DNA of 64,000 nucleotides from Diaporthe sp. PMI_573 (Eukaryota; Ascomycota; Sordariomycetes; Diaporthales; Diaporthaceae). How positions within the stretch are numbered: position 1 is the stretch's first letter; every line of letters begins with the position of its first letter. The stretch lies in contig JAJTUP010000004.1 in the NCBI GenBank assembly GCA_021399435.1, positions 1,302,001-1,366,000 of the forward strand, written 5' to 3'. Shown piece after piece: positions 22,165 to 34,026 of this stretch. A program made the position numbers and the translations under genes. Below the pieces are notes generated by a model. It saw nothing but the letters and a program-made list of their open reading frames with translations. It did no database searches and was not told the origin of the DNA.

Positions 22165-23902
22165 ATGGAGAACCGGCTCATCACCGCCCAAGACTTCCGC
22201 GCCTGCTCGCCAGGCAACAACACGCAGAGAACGACATGGGCCTCTCAGTGCGACTGGGAGCGCCACAAGGAGCGCATTATCGACCTGTACAAGTTCCAGG
22301 ATCACACCCTACGCAGTGTGATGCATATCATGCAGCATGAGCAAGGCTTTGTCGCAACGTAAGTGAGCCAACAGGCATACGCGCACACACACACCAAGTG
22401 CACTCCTACGAGCCACACACCGCCACTCGAGTCTCGGCTCCCCGTACTGACAACCAACAAAATGGGACAGGCCTAAGATGTACAAGTATCACTTGCGGAA
22501 ATGGGGTATCCAGAAGAACCTCCGCGCAAAGCAGGCCCGGGAGCTGCTGCAGCAGACCAGGCAGGGGAACAGGCAGGCAACCGAGCTCTCCATCGGCGGC
22601 ATCAGGGTCGACCAGGACCGGCTCCGGAACCTGCTCAAGCGGGCGTCCAAGTCTCAGCGCGGCACAGCCGCCATGACGACAGTTACGCCAGATATATTAG
22701 CAGCGGCAGCAGCAGCAGCACGCTCCGGCAGCGAGCAGAGCACACCGCCGTCGTCGGCCCGGCAGCCTTCACCACCCTCCCCCTTACCAACAGCACGCCT
22801 GCGGCCACCGCACCCGCAGCCTCAGCTGGAGCAGATCCTCCACGCGCTCCGCAGCTACGTGAGCGGCGGCTTCAGCGCGGGGCGGTGGACGCGGACGCAC
22901 GTGCCCTGGCAGGACGAGCTGGTCGTCGCGGCGCACAACTGCTCGTGGTCGGCGGGCAGGCTGATGAACGGGGGCCACGTGCGGGCGGCCTTCCGGCTGT
23001 TGGGGGTATGCATGGACACGTGCCGGCACATGCTCGCGTCCGACACCCCCTACTTCCCCGCGAGCATCTACGGGCTGCTGTTCGAGTTCTCCAAGCGCCA
23101 CGAGGTCATCACCCAGGCGGTGGTCGGCTTCCTGCGCGACCTGGCCCTGGTCGTCCACGGGTCCCGCAGGCACCCCATCTACCTGCTGTTCGAGAGCATG
23201 CGCCAGATGACGTCGGAGCAGCTGACCCAGTGCGCCTGGGCCGTCTCGCGCTCGTACCACGAGGCGCTCCTCGGCGAGCTAGGGCACGACTCGACATCCG
23301 AGGCGCAGATGACGGCCATGAACGGGCGGGGGATCAGCTGGCTCGCGTCGTACGGCGACGTCGACGACCTGGGCGTCGAGGTCGCGCTCCAGGAGAACCT
23401 CGAGGACGTGTCGGGCGGCGACGCGGTCAGCTTCGAGGCGCTGGAGGCAAAGCTGCGCCTCGCCAACTTCATGCTGGACAGGGACAGGTACGGGGAGGCC
23501 CGGGGCCTGGCGGAGCAGGTCCTGTCGCAGGTCGACGGGCACGGCCCGGACGCGCAGGACGCCTACCTCCTGGACGACTGCTGCCGCATCCTCTTCTGGG
23601 TCCTGAGGCGCGACGGCACGCCGGAGGAGGCCGCCGCCGCCGCCAAGAGGTGGGTGGACATGTGCACGACGCGGCTGGGCCGGTGGCACGAGCTGACGGT
23701 CGACGCGCTGGGCGAGGTCGCCGAGTACCACGGTGACGTGGGGAACGCTGACGAGGCAGTGAGGTTACGGCTGGACCACGAGTCTGCGGTGGAGGGCATG
23801 TGCGAGCGCCTGGAGCGTCTTGGGCTGGGCTATGAGGGCGCCACTCCTCAGAGGAGGACGATGCTTTACGGGCGTACCTCCCAACAGGCAGAGACCTGCT
23901 AA
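22165..23902 (+). CDS. Clr5-domain protein
   Basis: Two exons, 22165-22358 and 22471-23902; 541 aa. The N-terminal ~95 residues form a Clr5 domain: a Trp-centred start (WERHKERIIDLYKFQD), LRSVMHIMQHEQGFVAT and, after the intron, YKYHLRKWGIQKN. The Clr5 domain is named from Neurospora CLR-5 and is common in Pezizomycotina proteins treated as putative transcriptional regulators. A disordered Ala/Ser/Pro-rich linker (~residues 150-200) follows. Then come ~340 helical residues that may form a helical-repeat scaffold (for example ALEAKLRLANFMLDRDRY, YGEARGLAEQVL, DEAVRLRLDHESAVEGM), TPR-like in spacing. The coding region is very G+C-rich, giving long spurious frames in other phases. Nuclear regulatory function is inferred from the domain only. 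Confidence 0.88.
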
Positions 23903-25716
23903 TTGTTTTTGCAAAGTGCAGGATACGTAATCATTATTTGTCGAGCGTACTATCCTGGAAGGTTCTGCATTTCCCAGCACCATCAACATGTACAGCGAGC
24001 TCCTACACCGCTACAAAGCTAGCTATGTACTCATTCCAGTGGGGAGTGTCTCATTGGTGGAGGCGATGTATATCAGTTGCATAATAACCTAGATACAGCA
24101 TAAATCGATACCATTCAATATCTTAGAGAAGCAACCGCACCCCTTCATACGGAACACGTAGTCTCACAGCGTCACTTAGAACCGAGGCGGCTAGTCTGGG
24201 CCACGCATGGGATCTGCTTTGTTCAAGATACAGATGAGATTGAACTCCCTTTCAAGCCCATAGCATCTATCTAGCCTTACCTTTGCCACATGCGACACCA
24301 CACTCTCGGCCCAGGCCTATGTGTAACCACGGATGGCGCGCCGTGTCGTGACTGTTTCCGGCGTCAAGGCCCTGCCCCAGCATCGACGTTCTCAACCTGT
24401 CTACAGTTCAATAGAGAACACTGCCCCGAACAATCTTAGAATTTCAAATGCATTGATTTTAGACAGGCTGATATACTGACTGGGGCAACTCCAGCATTTT
24501 GAGCTTAGGTATTGCTAGAGGTACTTTTCATGCAACGGTAAACAGACGCATCAGCTACCCCTGAAGCTGCTTCGCCCACCCTAGATGCACACTGGAATCA
24601 TAAAATCCGGTGGTAGCTGCCGCAAGGAGAATTTTCTGAGACTTGTCACGCCACGGCAGCCCCCTTCGGGACTCCCGCAGCCATCTGTCGACAGCCGTTG
24701 TTGCTTCGCCCTGCCCTGCGAGGCGAAAACCCCATGCTGCAGTATGCCTTGAACCGCCACGGGTACCGGAGATGGGATCAAACCACCAAACGTGGGTGGG
24801 ACAAGACAATCTACGCACGCTGTGCTTCCCAACCCGGGCACCCACCCACACACACACACGGAAAGTGAGACAGCCCGTTGATAATTATCCCGAGACACGT
24901 TTTGTCTCGCGGCCCTGCGGGCGCGGGAGATGGGCGTGCCATGGCTGACCGGAAAAGCGCCTCGGTGGGGGGCCGAGCAAAAAAAAGAAAAAAAGCAAAA
25001 ACAACATCTGCGGATCGGGCTGAAAAAAGCACACCTGCCTGTCTGGGGGGATTCCCATGCGGAACATGCGAGATCTTCATTGGACACAACTTCTCGGTCT
25101 CGACCCTCACCTCCTTCGCTGTGTGGGTCTTTTCCTTTCATTCACAGACGAACAAAGTCCGAGGGTGGTCTGGGCCTGCCATTGTAGGTGGAGAGCAGGT
25201 CAGACGTATGAATCCTTCCCTCCCAGACCAGGTCGCACGTCGACTTGGCTGGATGCCAACCCCCCACCCCTGAACATAATCGACTGGAAGCTACTGTGTA
25301 GCAAATCACCAAGTCCGCCCATTGAACAAATGTTGTGCATTTTTGTTTGATATTCAACCGTCAAAGACGGCAGGCACTACACAGTCATCGTAATTCCAGT
25401 TACAACGATATTCGAAACTCCATACATCCCGTAAACGCTCCTTAACTCCGGCCCAGAAACGAGATGCGAAGGTTTCCCCACCGACCCAATACGAGGCCAC
25501 CTGCCCAAGGTATCGATACAGCAACGTGCGGCCATGCAACATAGACAGAAAGCTTCCTTCTTGTTCCCGGAGAGGCAAGTCGCCACGTATTATACAGTGT
25601 GACTCGACCAGGGCTTCTGCCACGTAAAAATATACAAAAAGAAAAAAAGAGGCGAAAGACCGACGTGCGCCGCCGCCGGCCAGTGATTAGAGCGGCTGAG
25701 CGGCCACCGATGCCAC
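23903..25716. other. Intergenic region, Clr5-domain gene to POLG (convergent)
   Basis: This 1.8-kb stretch between convergent genes contains a short (CA)n tract near 24848-24859 and A-rich homopurine tracts near 24979-25000 and 25632-25650. Antisense open frames of up to 186 codons at 24581-25141 are rich in low-complexity Cys/Phe/Arg and show no family similarity. I take the region as non-coding and as the border between accessory and conserved blocks. Confidence 0.4.
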
Positions 25717-28700
25717 TCAATGACCCGTCCCCCGGCTGGCGACCTGAGTCCTGGTCCACTTATCCCCCCAGTCGATCTTCTTCTGAACGCCGGCACCGAA
25801 GCCCTTAGCCTGGCCCGCGCGGAACGCCTCCGAGACCAGGAGGGGCTCCTCCATGGGCATGAGCTGCGCGTGCGACGAGTACGGCAGGACCTTGGACGCG
25901 CGGGGCGTCGGCTCCTTCTTGGGAAGCAGCTTGCGCTGCTCCACGCAGATCGCGTTCAGCTCCTTCATGTCGGACGTGATCTGCGCCTTGATGAACGCTA
26001 GGTCTGCTGTCGAGGCGTCCTCCTTATTCAGGGTCTGCATGACTGGTATGCGCGGGACGTACTGGATGTGGTCGAGTTTTGGCGCGTTTTCTGGGACGAT
26101 GGCTTCGTCGAGGAGAGCCTCGCTGCCCTTGGCGAGAAGTTGTTCGATGTCGATGGACTCCCCTGGTGGGATAGGTGTGTGGTGGGATGGGGTTATGCAG
26201 GGCATGTCGACCTCCTTGCGGAGGACGTGATCTATGTCGACGGCACTGAAGAAAGCGCACGACTGCGGCAGGTCGTGGATGCCGATCTGCTGGGCGAACA
26301 TGCAGCGTGTCCACAGGTTGGCAACCTGCAGCGCCATGGCGGCCCGGTATTTGTCTTCGTTCTTGACAAGGTAGCGGATCTCGTCGTGTACTGAGATCGC
26401 GAGACGCGCATCGATATTGAAGCGCCGGGCCAGATAGTCCATGGACACGATCAGGAGGTGGAGGTAGTCAACGCCTGAACTCTGGATGGCCCAGTTGATG
26501 CGGCTGGTCAGGAAGCCGCCCTTGCTGACGTAGCTGCTCATCAGCGCCTCCGTGATTCCAGCGCCGAGGACAGGTGTGCGCGGACGCCGCTGCTCAGCAA
26601 ATTCTTCGAGCTTGTTGAATACGAAGGATTCGGTGCCACCTCGCCAGAATTTCCCCTTGTAGAGAAGCTTCCGTTCCGACTGGAACCCCTTCGTGGCAGT
26701 GTACAGCTTTATTGCGATGTTGTAGGCCTCACGCTCGGAGAGAGTGGGATTAAATTGGCGTAGCAACTGGGCGGCAAACTTTAGGCCGGCGCCGTATATC
26801 CGCCCATAGTTGAAGACTTTTGCGTGGTTTCTAGAGATTCCGAGAATCGAAGCCGTCCGGGAATGCAAGTCGGTCCCAGCGGCCTTCGAGCCTTCTAACG
26901 TCATGAAACCGATTGCATTGCCGCCGTGGAGTTGGAATATGGCGTCGCCGAGCAAGCTTGCAATCCAGAGCTCCTCTGAGTCCACATCGGCGCCAACGAA
27001 GCTATAGCCCGGGGGCGCCTTGACCATTGCCTTCAGCTCCGAGCCCACCCTGGTCTCCTTGGCATTGCTTGCTGTCAGCCAGGTGTTCTCGACAGCTCTC
27101 CTCGTGATGGTGCCCATCGGTATCAACTGCGGGAGGATGTAGCCCTGAGCAGACTCGCCTGCCTCTTGTCCCTTGGCCACCTGCAGTTGCTTTTCGTAAA
27201 CAACCAGCTGCGACCTGATCCTTTCGCGGGCGCTGATCCAGTATGAACAAGATGCGTTCATCTCCAGCGCCTCCTTCGCATAAGCATATTCAGATGTCAG
27301 AACTCCGCCTTCGAAATACCCCAGATAACTCTTCGCCATTGGGTTGGCGCATCGAGCCGTGGGGCCATCTTTGTGTGGCACCTTGAAGTAAGCGCCGCTT
27401 GTGTCGTCTCGCAGTAAGGGAATCGTCTTCTCGTCCGTCATGTCGCAAAGCTTCATTGACTTCTTGACATACTCTTCTTTCTGCTCCCGAGGGACGCGAA
27501 ACGTCCATCCGTGCTCGTCCGACCAGAATAATGGGTTCCCGTCCCATGACAGTCGGAGCAGCAGAGGTGCTATCCTCGTCCGCACCGATATGTTCATAGG
27601 TGCATCTTTTGTGGGAAACAGATCCTTGTACCATTTTGGCATACCAGGCATTTTTTGATTCTTGGACGGCCTTGGTGGTTCGTTCTTCTTTTTCCCTTTA
27701 ACCCACCTGATCTCCTGTCCCGACCAATCCAGCTGCTTTAGCCAAGGGTCGTTGCTCCACTTTGCCTCGTCGTCTTTGACTTCTAAGGCCTTCTCAGCTA
27801 GTGATATGAGACGCTCTTGGACGCCAACTGACAATTCTTGATATGTCGCCTCAGCGTTGGCAATGTAGGAATTCCAGGATTCGTCAACCGGTAGAATGAC
27901 GGAGGACAAGTGCCGTAATGCGGCAAAGCTGACCGGGTGGGGGCATGTTTTGAGGAAGTTGGTGAAGACGATTGAGAAGACGCGGTGTGTGATGGCAACG
28001 TCGGCTGCGCAGTAATTGAGGAGGTCGTCAAGATTTTCCATGACTTTATTTCGATCCAGCCCGCTGAAGTCGTCTCGCGCAGACTTGTCCATCGAAACAT
28101 TGAGGTGGAATTTGGCCACATCCCGCAGGGAATTGATGGAGCTCCTCCCGACCCACAGCTCTTCTTCATCTATCAGATCGCCTAGGCTGAAGTTTCCCTC
28201 GGCTCGAGCGGCTCGCTCTTTCTCTCGATTCTTTTGCGCCTTCATCCAGGTCGGGCGTTGTTGCGAGCACATGCCATTCACTGCCACATGCAGCGACATG
28301 GTGTCGAGGAAGCAATTCCTTGTCTGCTTTATGTCGTATTCCTCGAGTATTCTGGCCCTGTCGTACCCAATGTTGTGACCGACGACGATGCGATCCTTGG
28401 TAGGATCGCCTAGGGGCACGAGTTGGGTCTTGACGTCGGTCTCGCCCAGCAGCCAGGGCGAAAGCCATACGTACCAGGCTGTCGGACTGGCAGCGCAGGC
28501 CATGACAGCGAAGGGGTTCTCCTTCCACATCACCTCGACGTCGAATGACAGCATGGTCTCGTCTGGCGCCTCGACCTCCTCCGTGATCTCTGGCCCCACC
28601 CCGTCTTTGCAGTAGTATTTTGTCCATCCGCTCCGGTGTACCCATTCCCTCGGCTGTTGTGGCGTTTTCGACCTTGCGAACTGTTTTGCGTGTGACAGGA

Positions 28701-29136
28701 ACGGCTCCGCGGCATCCGTGCCGAGCTTGAAGAAATGCTCATCCAGCGTCCCCGTGTCTGGAGCTTGTAATCTTGGGAGGTTGAATGCGATGGGGTCGGC
28801 CGGGTCGGTAGTCTTGCCCAGGAGGTCATGACGTCGCAAGTGATCCTGGGAGAGCTTGACAAGGGACTCCGGGGGAGGGGGAGTCTCGGATCCCCTGGGA
28901 AAGACTTGCGGGTAGAGGTGCTCGCTGAGCTGCTGAACCCCGATTGCATTCTGGCGAGCGATCGAGGGTATAGCAAGTGTGCTATTGGGCGTTTGCCCGT
29001 CGACTTCCGCCGCGGCAGTGACAGACTGCCAGCGAAGTTGTGCTGCGCATCTCCGGTGTGCCCGGTGCCTCGCGAGGCGGACGAAGCTCGCAGTGGCGCA
29101 AGCACCCCGGAAGGGGCTCCTGAGAGGGCTGATCAT
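25717..29136 (-). CDS. MIP1: Mitochondrial DNA polymerase gamma (family A, Mip1)
   Basis: Intronless, 1,139 aa, the normal fungal size. An Arg/Ala-rich presequence (first ~40 residues) predicts mitochondrial import. The 3'-5' exonuclease motifs are LSFDVE (~residues 197-201), VVGHNIGYDRARI (~251-263) and YCAADVAITHRVF (~375-387). The polymerase motifs are A (VGADVDSEELW, ~713), B (ISRNHAKVFNYGRIYGAG, ~770) and C (SVHDEIRYL, ~912). All expected catalytic Asp/Glu residues are present, so the enzyme should replicate and proofread mitochondrial DNA. A C-terminal extension beyond motif C of ~200 residues is typical of fungal Mip1. The gene is divergent from the RING gene, 2.4 kb between starts. 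Identification is secure. Confidence 0.96.
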   Translation of the reverse strand: MISPLRSPFRGACATASFVRLARHRAHRRCAAQLRWQSVTAAAEVDGQTPNSTLAIPSIARQNAIGVQQLSEHLYPQVFPRGSETPPPPESLVKLSQDHLRRHDLLGKTTDPADPIAFNLPRLQAPDTGTLDEHFFKLGTDAAEPFLSHAKQFARSKTPQQPREWVHRSGWTKYYCKDGVGPEITEEVEAPDETMLSFDVEVMWKENPFAVMACAASPTAWYVWLSPWLLGETDVKTQLVPLGDPTKDRIVVGHNIGYDRARILEEYDIKQTRNCFLDTMSLHVAVNGMCSQQRPTWMKAQKNREKERAARAEGNFSLGDLIDEEELWVGRSSINSLRDVAKFHLNVSMDKSARDDFSGLDRNKVMENLDDLLNYCAADVAITHRVFSIVFTNFLKTCPHPVSFAALRHLSSVILPVDESWNSYIANAEATYQELSVGVQERLISLAEKALEVKDDEAKWSNDPWLKQLDWSGQEIRWVKGKKKNEPPRPSKNQKMPGMPKWYKDLFPTKDAPMNISVRTRIAPLLLRLSWDGNPLFWSDEHGWTFRVPREQKEEYVKKSMKLCDMTDEKTIPLLRDDTSGAYFKVPHKDGPTARCANPMAKSYLGYFEGGVLTSEYAYAKEALEMNASCSYWISARERIRSQLVVYEKQLQVAKGQEAGESAQGYILPQLIPMGTITRRAVENTWLTASNAKETRVGSELKAMVKAPPGYSFVGADVDSEELWIASLLGDAIFQLHGGNAIGFMTLEGSKAAGTDLHSRTASILGISRNHAKVFNYGRIYGAGLKFAAQLLRQFNPTLSEREAYNIAIKLYTATKGFQSERKLLYKGKFWRGGTESFVFNKLEEFAEQRRPRTPVLGAGITEALMSSYVSKGGFLTSRINWAIQSSGVDYLHLLIVSMDYLARRFNIDARLAISVHDEIRYLVKNEDKYRAAMALQVANLWTRCMFAQQIGIHDLPQSCAFFSAVDIDHVLRKEVDMPCITPSHHTPIPPGESIDIEQLLAKGSEALLDEAIVPENAPKLDHIQYVPRIPVMQTLNKEDASTADLAFIKAQITSDMKELNAICVEQRKLLPKKEPTPRASKVLPYSSHAQLMPMEEPLLVSEAFRAGQAKGFGAGVQKKIDWGDKWTRTQVASRGTGH

Positions 29137-31544
29137 TCTATCGCATCTAGTCTTTCATTTGTGCGCCGTGCTGCCGCCTATGTCGAGTGTCTGACTCCGC
29201 TGGCGCCGCTGGCGGTATGGAATGAACCAGTTCGTGGGTGGGGTCAAGGTGTCGTCGGATGGTATCGCAAAGGGGCGAGGGCGGCGGTTTGAAAGGTCCC
29301 CTGGATCATAGATTGGACGATCGCGCTAAGGTCGATATCATAGCTGGGCGCGCTCCCTGATGGTCCGGCATGTCACTCCATGGCCTCGAGCGACGTGGGC
29401 GACAGAGTGATTCCAGTTGAGCGTGCTTCTTCTTTGCTGGCCGGTAGCGTGTCGGGGGAATTAGCGTCGCGTGCTGTATTCGCGCGTTGGAGGATCTCAG
29501 ATTTGTGCGGGAAGGCTGGGAGGTGCGACTGGCTTGTCGGCACGCATGGATGGGCGTGGGCATTGGTGTGTGGTGGTGTGGTCGCACAGAAAAAGTTGCG
29601 ACGGGTTACTCCATCGAGAGCTCCCCACTCAAAAAAACCGAGTGACAGACAGGGGTCCATCACTACTGTGTAACATGGGATTTCGACCCTTGCCGTCCCA
29701 TAAGCAGTACCCCCCCCTGCCCCTCTCTCCAAGCCCAGCCCTGTAGCCAGTCTTGTCAGTCAGCCAGTCGACGGGTCAATGACCACTCATTCACCCTGGT
29801 GAGTTCACGGACCGTCATCCAGCTTTGGGACCGACTTGCGAATGTTCCTGCGGGGGGCATGGAACTATTGTTGTCTTTGTCTGGCAGTCGTGGGCAATTC
29901 TCAGAACTCGATAACATGGTAGGTACATGTGTGGTACCAAGTACTCGGCTGGAGCAGGATGAAGGGGTGTTTGATTGTCTGCATTAATTCTTGTCCCAGG
30001 TTGGAAGTTTGCAGTGGAGGAAACGCATCTAGGTACACGCCCTTGGGTCTTCTTGAGTAGGTACTTAGACTTCCTTAGGCCAGCCAGCTAGAGCCGTCCA
30101 GGCCGTCAGGACAGCTCATTCGAGCCCCCTGTGGAGTTGACATGTCACCTGCCTGGTTTCACTCCCGAATGGACAGACTACACAGTAGTGCGGCATCACG
30201 GGTCCGAGCAAGCAAGCGAGCCTCGCTGGTGGTTACCTCGTCCCTCAGTGTTGTGCTCCCCGAAATTCCAGACCACGCATATGGGCTTTTGCAAGTGGTC
30301 CTATATGTACGTGCAACCACAGTCTAGACCGCATATACAGTACGTATTATATCCAGGTATGTGTCTACATGATGGATGCCTTTTGCCTTTTGCGAGCATG
30401 TACATGTCGTGTAGGGGCGAATTCCCGTCCCACGCAAGCCCCGACTTCCCGATCCCGCTCCTCCCGCAGAAGCGTCTCGTCCTTTCCCAGCCTGTTGGTC
30501 TGCCCCCTCCCTTGTGCACACCACCAGACCACCCAAGCTTGGTGAAGCCGTGCCCCCGTAACCCTGTGCCGCACCTGCACATTACGGTATATATCTATGG
30601 TACTTTAATCTGGGCAACTCCAGCTTATTATTGACGTTACTCCTACCTACCTACCTTATTTCTTCCTGCCCACCCGTTCGTTCCACCCCTAGCTGGCTGA
30701 CCCTCCTGCTGCTCTTGTGAACTTTCTTCCCTGGGGCGTGTTGACCACTCCACAAAGAGTTGCTTATTCCTATCCGATATTATCTGGGGCTCCATACCAG
30801 AGACCACACCACGGCCGAGCGGTGAGAAGATAATTCATCACTCTTCCAATCTCACTCAAATACAGCCCAGCCGCCTGTCCCAAGGCCTCGCCTTTCTCCT
30901 CTTGGGTCCTGCATCCTGCGTTGCGAGTGCTATGATTTGAGTTCTGAGGTTCCTGTCCAGACAAGGGCGAGACGCCGACCGTTGCCGCCCTCGTTCGTCG
31001 AAACCCTCTCAGCTCCTCACGTTGCCCCCTTCCCCAGAAGAGAAAAGCCTTGAAACCTGCCTCACTCTCCCACCATCCTCAATCGGCCTTCTGTTTCCTC
31101 CTGTTTGCCTGCTACTCTGTGACGACGTTGAGATATGCGATGCTCCTCCGGCCCGGACTGTATTTCACAGCACCAAAAGGCTGCAGCGACATCGCCAGTG
31201 ACATCGACAAGGGCATCCTTGATCCACCATTAAGTGCTCTAGCCGGGTGAAGCGACCTGGGTTGAAAGAAGGACGTCCCCAAAGCTGCTCCCGACAGTGA
31301 CAGTTGCCCTACTCATTCACAAGCATGACCAACTGGTCTCCGTTCTTATCGGACGGAATGGACGCTTGGATTTCTGGTTAGGACTTTCTTTACTTGGCTT
31401 GACGTTCTCGTCCTCCCTTCTGCCCACTTTCTCCCCTCCAAGCGCAGCTTAACCCCGTTCAATCACGGCAGAACCTGAGCCCAGCGCAGTTCTTTGCCTT
31501 CCCAGCCCGCATCCAATTTCCCTAGCTGCCTTCGTTAATTCTCG
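29137..31544. other. Divergent upstream region, POLG and RING genes
   Basis: This is the longest gene-free stretch of the right half (2.4 kb). The last ~170 bp before the RING gene are strongly pyrimidine-rich (C and T), typical of a fungal promoter or long 5' leader. An upstream ATG at 31325 opens an 18-codon frame running into a possible donor GTTAGG, but I could not join it in frame to the RING gene. No other gene or repeat found. Confidence 0.4.
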
Positions 31545-33100
31545 TTGCCTTCTCCTGCCTGGCAGCACCCCACGTTTGATCGCCTCCTGACCGTCTCCTT
31601 CCCTCGGATTTTAGGATCTTGGCCGGCCCAGCAACCGCAGACAGATTCACTTCCACCACATCCCGCCCTACAGCCAGGCCATCCCTTCTTACCGCCTCTG
31701 CTCAACTCCCTTAGTTCCTTCCACTCGACCCTGGGCTCGCCGAGGCCGAATTTGGGCCTGCACTCGTCCTTTGGCCACCCTGCAGCGACGCCAGCGTACG
31801 CACTTACCTCAGGCTTCGGTGGCCGGTCGCCGTTTACCGCTTCAGCATTGTCGACGTCATCCCAACTAGCCCGTCGCCGTCGCCGTGACGGACCGTCGCT
31901 GGCCCTCTCACATAATCCCAGCACGGGCCTCTACCATCCTTCTCGCCCTATCAACTTCGTCCCGAATACAACCGCAGCAACAACAACAACAACAACAAAT
32001 TCGTCAGCAACAACAACTGCCAATAGCCAAAACTCTAGTCGACAAAATAGTCGCTTTCCCCTCTTCCCCCAACTCTTTGACGATACCGCCCCCCAAACTC
32101 TTCACTGCCCCCTCACCACGCCACTCCACAACTCCCCCGACGACAACCCTGGGGCGGCTCACCTGCGCGACCCGAACAGCGACGACTTTCTCGAAGCTCT
32201 CGCCACCGGCGACTTTTCTTCGCCCTCCCTGCCACCTCGCAGTCCTCAAAGCCCACCGCAACACCGATCTCGACACGGCCCGCTCTTCGATCACTCGGCC
32301 CTTCGACAGCGGCCTGGTTTCCACAATCACTCCCCACCAGCCCGCCGATTATCCGATCTCGAGACTGGGCTGTACAAGGTGGAGGATCAGGGGGACGGTG
32401 ACGACGACTTAGAGGACGAGAGAACCCTTGATTTGCCGCACTCCGAGATGCCTGCCACCAGAAAGCGCTCTCGCGCAGCTGCTGCTGCTTCGCCTGACGA
32501 GCACGAGGTCGGCCCGTCCGCACCCAAGCGGCCCCGTACCGCTGTTGCCCAAAGGGCCGCCACGCCGGGGCGTTCGAGGAACCCCCCGCGACCTGCAACC
32601 TCGAGGAACTACACCCCTGTACCGGCTGTCACAATAGAGTCTGACGACAACGACCTCGACAGCCTCTTTGATGGAGACGGTGACTCGGGTGGGGTGGAGC
32701 TCTATGACTTGACCAAGTCCGATGATGCGGTGCCTAAGGAACTCTTTCAGCCCGTCAAGGACAGCAGTATCAGGCTCTCTACGTTTGAGTGTGTCATTTG
32801 CATGGACTCCGCCACTAATCTCACAGTAACGTGTTGTGGTATGTCCATCCTCGCTTGTCTGGCACGGGCTGCCTGTCTGTATATCACTTGTTCTAAACAT
32901 GCATCGCAGGTCACATGTTCTGTGCTCAATGCCTCCACCAAGCCATGCATACAGAACAGACCAAGAAGGTCTGTCCGATGTGCCGCCAGCGCTTGGACAA
33001 GTCGACTTCGAAATCCAAGCCGCCGGCAAAGGCCTTTTTCCACCTCGAGTTGAAGCTTCGACCCTCCAAGAAAATGGGAAAACAACCCGCTCGGCGTTAA
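31545..33100 (+). CDS. Slx8/RNF4-like RING finger protein (putative STUbL E3 ligase)
   Basis: Two exons, 31545-32838 and 32910-33100; 494 aa. The first ~370 residues are disordered and rich in Ser, Pro, Thr and Asn. A basic cluster (TRKRSRAAAAA; APKRPRT) may be a nuclear signal. The acidic segment TIESDDNDLDSLFDGDG and VELYDL resemble SUMO-interacting motifs. A C-terminal C3HC4 RING follows: CVICMD, CCGHMFCAQCLH split by the intron after the second Cys of the CC pair, and CPMCRQRL. RING position and the SIM-like stretch suggest a SUMO-targeted ubiquitin ligase of the Slx8/RNF4 group, acting on sumoylated nuclear proteins in DNA repair. RING membership is secure; the Slx8 assignment is inference. 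The start is the first in-frame ATG and could be wrong, since an upstream exon is possible. Confidence 0.8.
31978..32017 (+). repeat. CAA microsatellite inside the RING gene
   Basis: Seven perfect CAA units at 31978-31998 and a further CAGCAACAACAAC at 32005-32017. In the gene's frame they code for Thr/Asn-rich sequence; another frame would give polyglutamine. Length polymorphism is likely. Confidence 0.85.
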
Positions 33101-34026
33101 GTCGATTGATCGTCACGATACACTGAGGCTACCGCAAGGGTGATGGACTGGTGGGCCACGGCGCTGCTTTGACGTGGCAGGGACAGCCGGCTCCACCAGG
33201 AGTCGATCACAGCATTCGGCGCGGCGAGTGAAGCTGGATGAGCAGCAGTCAGGGCATGTGAATTACAGTCAGCATGCCTCTTCGGATGGGAAACCCGGCA
33301 TCAGTGTGTATCACAGGCCAACAGGCTGTACCATGAACGGTTTGCAGCATTCACGATGGTTTTGAAACAAATACCCCTATTGCATTTGCGCGGCGTCTTG
33401 CATGGCTGGTAAAGGGCCTGGAAAGGGGGGGGGGTACATGATTGACATTACGGGTTTGTCACAATTGGTACATAGGTAAATACCCGGTGCGAGCTTCTCC
33501 CTCCTCGTTACTCTCCGTCGAGGAGGCCGAGGGCAGGGGGGGCCTCGACAAGCAACGCATGGAAACAAAGACATAATGCCATTGTTTTTTTCTTGCACTT
33601 TGCTTGGCGACTGCCTGCTCGATCGATAGTGGACCAAGGGATGTCGTGAATGTTCCAATGCAGACGGGCTGTCTGGGAGCATTGACGCAGACACTTGTGT
33701 GCCTCTTACCGCATCCACTGGATGGTTGATTTATTTTTCTTTCTGCCCCCCAAAAATTCCCTCGCAAAGTATCGCAAGATGTCTATTGACAAGCCTCAGA
33801 GGCTAGATCATATGCCCAGTTACTTTTTGGCTCACCGACTCCCACACACGAATGCAATCCCGGAAATCCACCGACGACCAGAACAAAAAGGCCAACCTCC
33901 GCACAATATGTCTGTCAACCTAGACAGCCAGGGCCTTACGGTACATCCATCCATACATTGTCCTAACCCCTCCCTACCCCGGCCAACGAAGTTAAACCTC
34001 CGTCCCGCAACCCCAATGCCATGGGA
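33101..34026. other. Shared 3' region of convergent RING and NUP192 genes
   Basis: This 926-bp spacer between stop codons should hold both 3' untranslated regions. It contains a 10-base G run at 33425-33434. No coding frame with support. Confidence 0.4.

Noticed and set aside
22501..23736. Long plus-strand frame of 411 codons overlapping the Clr5-domain gene
   Set aside because: It is Arg/Ala/Gly-rich low-complexity sequence in a shifted phase, caused by the very high third-position G+C of the real gene, which has the Clr5 domain and a good intron.
1..25000. Secondary-metabolite cluster
   Set aside because: Transporter, dehydrogenase and esterase genes are present, but no polyketide synthase, peptide synthetase, terpene cyclase or prenyltransferase is found.
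24581..25141. 186-codon minus-strand frame
   Set aside because: Composition is low-complexity Cys/Phe/Arg/Ser, with no domain and no splice context; it overlaps A-rich and CA-repeat tracts.
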